Assembly: GCA_037903355.1 (NCBI GenBank)
Contig: JBAJFE010000038.1
Location: 1,178,001-1,242,000 of the forward strand
Source: Trichuris trichiura
Lineage: Eukaryota; Nematoda; Enoplea; Trichinellida; Trichuridae
Direction: 5' to 3'
Length of the DNA: 64,000 nt
How positions within the stretch are numbered: the first letter of the stretch is position 1; every line of letters starts with the position of its first letter. Below, in pieces: positions 55,106 to 64,000 of this stretch. The position numbers and the translations under genes are program-made. The notes under the pieces were generated by a model. That model was not told the DNA's origin and made no database searches. It was given only the letters and a program-made list of their open reading frames with translations.

Positions 55106-57500
55106 TATGTCGAAAGGACAGAGGTTTCTCAGAACCTCATGGCATTTTAAACACAACATCACGTTAGTGGTTCAAGTCGAAAAAGAATATTAGTAAGATC
55201 TACAGCTTGAACGAAACGCAGTTGAATTTTGGCGCTGTTCGGCGGAACGAAGTAAAAATGGAGTTTATTGAATAAGTAGAATTTATTCAGGTCTACTTCG
55301 TTTAATTTTCCGCACCAGGCAGTTTCCACGTGAAATCTCTCGGACGAAATTTTCTAGCAGACCGCGCGATTGAACCACTTGGAGGAGGCGTGCAGAGCGT
55401 CTCGTAAAATTTCTATTAACAATTGCACTATGGTTCATAGCATATTCGCATGAGCAGAAAGCTGAATGGTTTCTGTCGTCTTGTACAAATTACTGATTCA
55501 AACTTATTGATTTCACCAAGCAACCTTCCGATATAGGTCTTTTGCTGAGACCTGCTGCGGCTGAAAGAAATTAGAGACTTCTTATCTTTTCGCTATTGCT
55601 GGAAAAATTGACATTTGTTCACGTTAATCTGACAAAGTAGTTAAAAGCTTTTTCTTGGTGGAAGAGTATACCTGGCTGGCTGTCTAAATTAAGCCAATTT
55701 TATAAAGGATGAAAGAACAAATTTTTAATACTACAAGTTGTGTGGCAAAGCCGTGTACATTCATCAACGTGGAATTCCGTTCAATTACCCAGTTGCATTA
55801 GTATTTTTCAGATCTCGAGAAGGAACGGTAGGTTTTCAGCTAATTTTCTTGTCACATTCTCTGAATGGTTAACTTCATCAGACCAATTTTGCCTTAAAAA
55901 ATAGACCGTTCAAGTTTCAGAGACGCCATGCAAACTGGCCTTTTTTTTTGCTTTAGAGTTGAAGTCACGTTTGCCGTCGTTAATTCAGACACAATAAACA
56001 TGTGAAAAAATGGGAACAGGACTTGAGTTATCATGATTTTCTGCTAATCTAGGTTCTTTGAGTTGTAGTGCTATTTTGACGATGAAAAGGTAAGGTTGCC
56101 CTGGCAGATGAAATCGCCTAAGGCATCGTAGTTCTTCATCCTTCAAGTTGCACAATTCTTTTCAACAAATGATGATAAGCTCCTTGTGTCATCCACAAAT
56201 TAATTCTTGGCGATTATCTTGCTAGAGGAAGATACTAAGTGATTAAGTTAGCTTTTAAGCACTCTCCGTTTGAACAGCTGCCTACGCCTGTGCTCTTGAG
56301 GAAGAACGAGTTCAAATGCGATATGCGATGGACAAAGTCAAATTGTAGTTCGTTCCTACTTTTTTTATTACACATGGCTTTTTCGCGTGTCAAATCAATG
56401 ACCCTTCTAATGCTTCGCAAAGCAAACTATTCGCGAATTGCTGGCAGAATTGAATTCGTTTCGGTCTCGCAACAAGTTTGTACTTTCACCCGTCCAATCT
56501 GCCTTTCTACCCATGCGGCAGGCATTCTCTCATGCGAACGATGGAGGCCAGGCCAAACGATTTTGAACTTGAAAATCACGTTTGGTTTTTAATACACATT
56601 TCTTTGTTTTTTGCGAGCAACACTTGTCCGGATTCCGCCAAGGTCGGCTTACACGTTTTTTACATCGTCTCTGCGAAACGCGTGCCGGTCGCAGGTGATG
56701 GGTAAACAGTGCAACTAGCGTCTCCACAAACATCATAGACGCTCTTGCTACAATAAAGCTTTCGGACCACTTCTTTCGTGTCTGTGTAATGGCTGACTGA
56801 GTCAGACAGAGACAGTGTGTGTTTAGACAATTGCAGACTTCTGTCAAAAATATTTCGTTTATCTGCTGCTCTGATTTTAGGCTACGGTAACGCTGTGTGT
56901 CTCTCATTGAAAAATTCACAATATAACTGAACGTAACGAGCAATGCCAAAACTGGGGCCAATTTATTGGAAAAAAAAACGTTTTGCAGCTCACGGTTTAA
57001 ATAATAAAGATGCACAGGTTACATATGACTTAAGCAGAGAGAGAAAGAGCTTACAAATGAGATGGCGAAAAACTGTTCTCTTACAATTGTTTCCATTTTT
57101 AGTTTTTCGAATAATTCCATTGAGATCTCGAACGAATGTATGCATTAAATTTTAACCGCTAGGCACTACAAGTGTTGGAAAGCAGAAGTAGCTGAAGGTT
57201 GAGAATTAGATTTTACAGACGTTTCCTTTCGGGATCAGTAAACATAGAGGAGGTATTCGTTTGCTCTTTATTATCATTCGTTTACGGTAAGTTTAATAAA
57301 ATGGCGCCATCGTTTTCACTTGTTGTTGGGGTGAATTTCGGCCGGGTTCAGTCGCTTAAGAGCACTCGGTTAGCGCACAAGCGATTAGAGCTCCTAAGAT
57401 TAGTCGCTCGTAGAGCGTGCATGGGCTGTTCCCAGCTCGTCATGCGAGAACGTTCAGTTTAGCCTGTGCATGTCGATTGATCGCCACGAGTGCACATTGA
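55106..57500. other. Intergenic, nothing recognised
   Basis: Open frames at 56235-57015 occur on both strands without family motifs and are not supported. Confidence 0.4.
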
Positions 57501-58365
57501 TCGCTTCTTAGAGGCAACGTTGCGGCGCTCGCGGCGCCTTGGGCGCCCTCAACTCATGTGGCAGTGCCGGGCTGGCGAAAAATCGACCTTGACAAAGGTG
57601 AGCAATTGTCGGCATTGCCAGCGACGCATTTTGTGACAACTTTTTTGTCCGTTCATTCTGGTTTCGCGTTACCCATTCTTTTCTGAGTGGTCATCAGTCG
57701 CCGGCGCAAGCTCACCATTGCGCTGGGCCGGCCGAGCCTCTTCGGCGCTTCGATTCCTCCGGCAGCATGCAGTGTTAGCTTCTTCCATCTCTCGTCGCGT
57801 GTATCTGTATCTGCTGGTTTGTTTTGTTGTGACGAATCGATTCAACCTGATCATAGCTGTCACTTTCAATAAGGATACTTTTAGTCGTAAACGTCACGTA
57901 GCGATGGCATCCCTTGGCTGGCCTTCAGGAGAACAATTATTCGTTGTGCTCCTCTGATTTGCTTGTGTCAGTTTGCGTTTTGCTTGTTGTCTTATCTGTC
58001 CAGTAGCCGTCTCCCTGACGCCATCTAGTGCGGGCGTTCAGCTTCTGAGCGCTAGGAGATCGCATGCGCAAATAGACTTCGTTGTTGACACTATGAGGCA
58101 CGCACTGAAATGGGTTTCGTTGTCTTTTGTTCGTCGCGCAAAGGCCGAGATTCAAATTTCTCCGGCCCATCCAATGGCACCTCCTTCAATGGCTCATTGA
58201 CGAGGCGACATGCTAGTGTTAATGCATCTACCCTTTGGGCGGCCCTATCGAAGATAGCTTTCATTTCCGCGGCTGTTCCGGTTGACATTGCTTCTTTTTC
58301 TCTATCCGTGGCTTTTCTCTGCCCTCGTAGCTCCAATCGTTGGACTTATTTCGTTTAGAACAGCG
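57501..58365 (+). promoter_or_regulatory. GC-richer upstream region of the SLC12 gene
   Basis: The sequence becomes noticeably richer in G+C and CpG from about 57500, suggesting promoter and 5' UTR. An acceptor-like TTATTTCGTTTAG ends at about 58358, so the coding exon may be joined to an upstream leader. A minus-strand frame here (58288 downwards) may be a divergent gene. Confidence 0.35.
58103..58288 (-). CDS. Possible first exon of an unknown divergent gene
   Basis: From an ATG (minus strand, 58288) the frame reads MSTGTAAEMKAIFDRAAQRV and on to PLRDEQKTTKPIS, with a possible donor GTGCGT immediately after (stop at 58091 otherwise). The even mix of charged and small residues looks like real protein, unlike most frames here. 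I do not recognise the family. It could be chance. Confidence 0.25.
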
Positions 58366-58764
58366 ATGCAAGATGGTGATAATGAATCGCTGTCCGTTGG
58401 AGGTCTTCCAAGGAACCAGTCTCGGTTCAAAGTCAATAAAGTGGAAGGGGAGGAGGAGAATGGTGCGATTCTCGTGAGCCAGAACGAAACGCCCAGACCA
58501 CGGCAGGTCCAATTTGTCGTGGACATGGACGAAGACGATGCCCGAGCTGCCGACACTGCTCAGCACCCAACGGTTACCTATAAGACCAGCAATTTCAAGA
58601 GCTTTCGAAACGTGGAAACGGTGGAACGTGTTCCCATCGTTGACTATTATCGCGATGTCATGTCGATTGAAGGCGCCATTGCCACGAGGCCGTCGCTAGC
58701 TGAACTTCACGAAGAACACTATGCCAATGATGCCAAGAACTTTGAAACCTTCAAGCTGCTTGAC
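58366..58764 (+). CDS. SLC12 Na-K-Cl cotransporter, first coding exon
   Basis: 133 codons from ATG 58366 to donor GAC|GTGAGT (phase 0). The product is the cytoplasmic N-terminus of a cation-chloride cotransporter of the NKCC/NCC branch. RFKV at residues 20-23 matches the RFx[V/I] docking site for SPAK/OSR1 kinases. FRNVETVERVPIVDYYRD aligns with the regulatory Thr segment, and ATRPSLAELHEEH with the RPSLAELH block that precedes the first membrane helix. Family members import Na, K and Cl for volume and chloride control. No later exon was found before 64000, so intron 1 exceeds 5.2 kb. The upstream in-frame TTG is not needed as a start. Confidence 0.87.
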
Positions 58765-61700
58765 GTGAGTTGATTCTTTGAATTCGCTTTTGTCATCTGC
58801 ATTTTGACGACGGACTAGTAGCTAGTGGTTTGTACTCAAGTGACAATTCTCATATTATTAGTAATATTAACTAAAAGAATATGACCTTCGCTTTAAGACA
58901 AAAATTAGAATAGTTCGCCTTCTCCCAGCTTAGTAAAGGGGAAGTTTAACTTTTCGGTAACGGTTAAGACCGAATTCGGCTGTGTCATTTCGCTCCTAAG
59001 GTGAGTTTTTCTGAGGTGAGTCACTGCGTGTCACTACGTAGAATGTCAAGTGACCAGTTTATATAATTCCTTGCGGAAGCTTGAGCAAGTTGGAAAACAT
59101 GCGTAAGCGTTCTTGACCTTTATGCTGGGCAGAGTTCGATACCTGAAGCGAAAGCTGGGCGTTGCCAGTCTACACCTTTCCAGCTATCACTGGATTGAAT
59201 GTCTGTCTTCCATAATTTCCATAAAATTCAGTGGCGCTGAATACTTTATCAGCAGATTTCGAGTCTTTTCTTGATGCTGCAACTTTTAGAAATGTCTGCA
59301 TTGTTCCTGATAAAAGGAGCCTTAAAATGGACGACACGACTGTATAAGCAAGCGTATTCTACCGTTAACCTTTGCGTCATACCTATATTGTTAACTGACA
59401 GTACTACTCATCTTCTGGAAGGGACACCACGCGGAGACAGTTTGAAAAGTGAAATTGAACGCGCTTTGTATTGTAATAGTCAGGTTATACGTTTGCTGAT
59501 TATGTTTTGCATTGTATTGTTTTCATGTTCATTTTCATTCAGGTTTGCAGTTTTTAAAAATGCGGTCTTCCTATTGAAAGTGCATGTTTTTCTTTGAATA
59601 CCCATTTTCAAGAAAAGCAAAGTAAAAATGTTTGTAAGTTACCTGATTTTAAGGCATTTTGTCACTTATTTAATAATTCTCCATGTCAATAACTTAATCG
59701 TCGTTAAGACTTGGCAGTTGTCTTCCGCATTTGGACGAATGCGTTGGCATCATCCTCTCTTCAGCGACGAGTTTGCATTCTTTATGATAATTGACTTTAG
59801 CCACTTGCGTTGGAGATCTCTTTTTCGGCAGGAAGATTATGTCATTTAGTAGCCGTTAGAAAAATTGCTCCTTCTGCTTGTAGAAAGTTGGCGGAAGCTA
59901 ATTTTAACATTTTGTCAGCGGGAGTCGATCATTTCGCACATCGATAAGACTAGTTACAATTTTTTGCACTTTCTATATTCCGTAAAAGCCTTTTAATTTA
60001 GTCATCGATTGACAAATGCTTTTCAATCATTTAATGCTTCTAAGCCTGAATGAGCTGTTCATAATGACAATTTTCCGTCGAATGCATGCAAATGTCAGCG
60101 GCCAGCTAATTGTTGCCATCAGAATATGAATTTGACATTAATACATCAGTATTAAGCGAGAATAACTTGTCGCGTCCTTAGTTATTCTCTGCGGGTAAAG
60201 TAGTGCTATTCGGGTATACGTACTTTGCCATTTAATAAAGATTTCATTAGGAGGGTAGGTGGCTTTGGCCTATCAAGAAGAGAGACGTAGGTGGTCGAAT
60301 GGGGTGGCTGCGGTGGGTTTCTCTCTGTTACTTTTGGAACGTATAGGTAAGATTTTGTTTTTCTTTTCTTCTTTTTTCTTCGTAACGGGTTTTTTAATTT
60401 TTTTTGAAAAAAAGTATGAGTGAGATGTATACTTGGGTTCTCTTGTTTTTCTAACGTTTAAGTCGCATTGAATGGATGTTTTTGCGTACACTGAGTGCTT
60501 TCAGCATGAATCATTCTAACTATCGGCTGCTTATTCATACTTCAAAAAATTCATTGCACTTTTTAAACTAGTTTTCATCTAAGCTAGCGTAAAATCAATA
60601 AGTAAAGTACATGTCCTATGATAGGTCAGCTATATCAACCATTTACGTTACACGTGACTTCAAACTAATTGGCTTCTATCGCTTGTTACGCGACCCTACG
60701 TTTTACCTTATCTTTTCGAAATGTTATTTTGCTGATTGCTTAGTTTTCCGTACCGCTGGAGCAGTTCAAATGTTTTATCCCAATAATTTACTTGAAATAT
60801 AACTGGAGGAGTTATCTGCTCAATTCTCACTCTGGAACTGATGATGTTGCATCGTAGATTATTTGCAGCTTTAAAATTACATACTTTGTTCGGCTGATTT
60901 ATGTTTAGTCGTCTTCATTGCCTGGGATTTAAACGAAACAGCTATCGGTACTTGCAGCAACACAATAGAAGATATGAAAACCATACGTGAAATAACGCCG
61001 AGCAGTTAATTTCCATGCAGGACGTTTAACGTTTTTTCGTGGTTCATCCCACGCAATGCCACGAAATGGCAGCGTTGGAGTGCAGTTACTGCATGAACGT
61101 TTAAAATATGAATGACTGTCTTGGCTAGGACGTCATGTTCTTCTCTTGACGTAAGAAGCGCAGTATTTAATCTACATTATATGTATCCAAATCTTCGAAA
61201 ATGACCATTGGCTAAGCATTCAAATTGCCTAAGCGTTAATTAAAAACCAGTTGGGATACACGTTCTGCGTCGCTATGTGAATTGGGTATTTATTGCGGTC
61301 GTGCGCTGAATTTTTTGTGACAGTAATTAGTACCCGACAGTTAAGTATCGAACTGCGGGAAGATGTGACTCTCTCTCAGAAGCAGGAAAGGTTTATGAAA
61401 AGAATGTAATTTGAGTTACTTGCACTTGCTGTTCGGAAGTATGCTTTTATGATCAAATTCTAAGATAGCGCCTGCTTAGAAAACTTCTCTGCATGAATCC
61501 TGGAAATTCACTCTGGGCTAGCTGACGTAAATATCCATGACGTCAAGGGGTGCACTTAATCACAGACTGCCGAAATAGACACATCTTTGGCCCTCTTAAG
61601 TTTGCGAAATGAGTCATAGGAATTACTTCGTTAATTGTTCCAAAATTTTAAAGTAGCTTTTTCTTGATTAGTACAGTAGGCCCTCTTTATCCGCGGTTAT

Positions 61701-64000
61701 TGGTACCATGACTTTCCGCGCAAAAAAGTTTTGCATGGAACCAAAGATAAAAAGATGCCTTGATCAGCTAAAGAGCGTTGATAAAAAGGGAATCTGTTAT
61801 CCGTAACTTTCGGGCTTCTTGCATCCTTTCTTTGGCGGAAAGCTTTTTCGAGAATGGTTTTTACTAGCTGCCTGTTGCCAGTGGTTTTACTTTTGCGTTA
61901 CTTATCATTATCACCTTGGTAAGCTAATTATACAAATTTGAAAACGGAATAGCAACATCTCTTGGAAGGTCAATACACGTAATGCATTTTATTAATTTGC
62001 AATAACTCGATGACGTCATCGAAAAACGGTTGTTTGCTACCGGATGTACTGATAATCAACGAAGGTGAAAATGGCGATTTATTGCCTAAGCCGACCACTA
62101 ATGGTTAATACACATTCAGTGCTTGGAGGAAATCTGATACGAAAGGGACGTAGGTAAATTGTTTCGGCTGTTTCGCTTTAATGTAGTCTTCTCCTTAATT
62201 GCTTCATCCGCTGGGCGCACGATCGCTCAAGGCAATATTGGCTTTTTTGCGATATAATATATTTCTGTTGAACGAACAGTCTTCTGATTGCTACCTCCTG
62301 TGTAGACGTGAATGTCATTTTCACTGCGAAGAATCAAACGTAAAGCCGCTCGGTCTAGCAGATTAATCTTCTCTGGCTTTGCTGTAAAGACCAACATTTA
62401 GGGCAGACAGAGTTCCCAAGGTTTCCGGTTTGAATATTTCTACATCGATTTCAAGCCTGTTTGATGCAAAGCAAAGAAATAAGTTTCAATTCAGTAACAC
62501 GTGGTACTAGCACTAGCCGTTAAAATATTCAACTGTTACTAAACAATGTGTATCTAAGTAATATATTAATAAATTTAGTAAGCTCGAGTTATGCGTTATT
62601 CCGTATGTTTAGCCTTATGCTACTGCTAGTAATTGGGGCAGAGTTGTTACGTTTGAGCAATCTCAAAGCTTTTTAAGCTTGCAGTTGTCTAGAAAAATAG
62701 GGAGGGAAGTACTAATGACTTTTTCCTTATTAAACAGTATAATTCATTTGGGATTAAAGTTGGCTTCTTTAATTATCAGTTTAGGAGCATCCGTTCAATT
62801 TAGAAACTATCCTGCGCTAGTTTGTCTGATGGGCGTCAAAATGAAATCACTGCTTGCAGGCTATATTGCGTGGGCTGCTAGAGAACGAATCTGTAATTGC
62901 TTGTTTCTTCCAGCACTTCTAAAATTCCTAAGCGAGAAACTTCTGTTTTTACTTAAGGTCAAGCTGCGCAGTTGGTAGCCACAATGACTTCTTTGTAACT
63001 TGAAAGTTTTATTGATTAATTCGTGAACGATGAGCGAACTGCAATCCTTAGCAAGCGGAAAGTCATTAAAATGCTGAACTGATCAGCCTTCGGGCTCTTA
63101 ATGTGCTGAAAATAATACAGGAATTGGGCACCGCTGAGAGTTCAGACGTCATTGTCACCTTAATGCTACAATTTCTCGTTGCTGTTTCTTGAAAAATCAA
63201 ACGCAATTTCGTTGATTGCTGGGTCCAGCTATAGATAATGAAGCTTCCGATTTCAGAAGTTTTCCAGTTATCACCGAGTGATGACAGCAACTGCTGAAGC
63301 AAAAAGGCCTGGTAGTTGCGCCTCAGCTAACGAGGTGAAACTTAGCACCATTGTGCATACGGCGTGACCGTATGCTTAGCAATTCTGTTGAACGAATGTC
63401 GTTCGCATTTGCGGATGTAACTCGAACTAAATTGCAGTAATTCGAAGTTTCAATACTGAACTGCCTAAGCGTTTCTTATCTAAGTTTCGATTGGTGATTT
63501 ATGACGTTTGCCCGAAGGGCGTAGAGCAATCTTACATTTGTGCTTTTTCAAAAGTAACCGTTCTCGCAAACATTTTTTACGTAGAATTAGTATAGGTAAG
63601 TCGGTTTTAAAGCATAAGGGTGGAAGATAGTAGCTAGTACAGAGACAATGACTTTAGAAAAAATAATCTCGTCCGTTCATCCATTGACGATTTGTTTTCG
63701 GTAGCCTTTCGCCCCTCCATTGCATGATCTTTTTGAAACGTTTAGCTTAGTATTGATAAGGATGAAAATAAGATGACTTGTTGCCAGGAAGTAAAATCTT
63801 TTCTCCTTTGACCTTTTAAGGTGGCGTAAAGAGAACAGTTATACTGCGCTTTTGTTTACAAATGATATTTCGAAATAATTATTACGCTGTAAGGGAATGT
63901 TTTCTTATCCTGTTCATTCGTTGAAGACTCGAGTGGTATTTCTGGTCCCAGGATATCGTCTTAGTTTTTCAGTCCTAGATTTATTGTACAATATGGAATA
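58765..64000. other. SLC12 intron 1 to window end
   Basis: I searched by eye for the expected first transmembrane exon (GWxxGVLxRC-like) and did not find it. At 61674 CAGTAGGCCCTCTTTATCCGC after TA resembles one end of a pogo/Tigger element, but no matching second end was seen. Confidence 0.5.

Noticed and set aside
56235..57015. Overlapping frames up to 161 residues on both strands
   Set aside because: No family motif, no splice support, composition typical of chance frames.
58282..58365. Upstream in-frame TTG start adding a hydrophobic peptide to SLC12
   Set aside because: SLC12 N-termini are cytoplasmic and start without a signal; the ATG at 58366 fits.

Overview
The window looks like a repeat-rich piece of an invertebrate nuclear genome. 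A nematode is favoured, possibly a clade-I whipworm-like one, but this is inference. The evidence is several spliced genes with introns down to 46-49 nt, two copies of a transposable element carrying three GCCTAA units (the nematode telomere motif TTAGGC read backwards), and many degraded DNA transposons, Penelope-like and RTE elements. There are no operon-like, bacterial or viral blocks. Most of the sequence is intron or intergenic repeat, and most open frames are not genes.

Layout. (1) 1-3.7 kb: a nearly complete hAT (ZBED5-type) transposase copy, killed by one nonsense codon. (2) 3.7-8.6 kb: relics of Penelope-like terminal repeats with hammerhead-like motifs, and a foldback element. (3) 8.67-19.2 kb: gene A, and 31.4-41.8 kb: gene B. 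They are tandem paralogues, each with seven visible exons of matching size and phase. Each encodes a secreted-then-anchored protein: signal peptide, novel Cys-rich domain, TSP1-like patch, four EGF modules, one transmembrane helix and a basic Ser/Arg-rich tail. The start-codon exon of each is not identified. (4) 19.6-22.2 kb, between them: a dead BovB/RTE-type LINE carrying a nested MITE. (5) 33.7-35.7 kb, in intron 1 of gene B: pogo-like MITEs, a second copy of the LINE-nested MITE and a mariner with its TA duplication. (6) 43-45 kb: a heavily decayed hAT-like relic. (7) 46.6-51.5 kb: a complete four-exon fatty-acid-binding protein gene with the classical intron positions. (8) 58.37-58.76 kb: the first coding exon of an SLC12 Na-K-Cl cotransporter, whose remaining exons lie beyond the window or were not found.

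Most unusual: a set of short foldback (head-to-head inverted) elements at 6.7, 12.9, 16.5, 36.9, 37.3 and 52.8 kb, five of them bounded by 10-14 bp direct repeats that look like target-site duplications. Three carry a hammerhead-like RNA motif (CTGANGA, six-pair stem, GAAAGC), and one also carries a Penelope GIY-YIG endonuclease fragment. The motif occurs about nine times in 50 kb, on both strands. Its stem is preserved by compensatory base changes, and it keeps one extra nucleotide relative to the textbook hammerhead core. This is the best candidate for an under-described system.

All calls come from reading the sequence by eye. No alignment, folding or database search was run.
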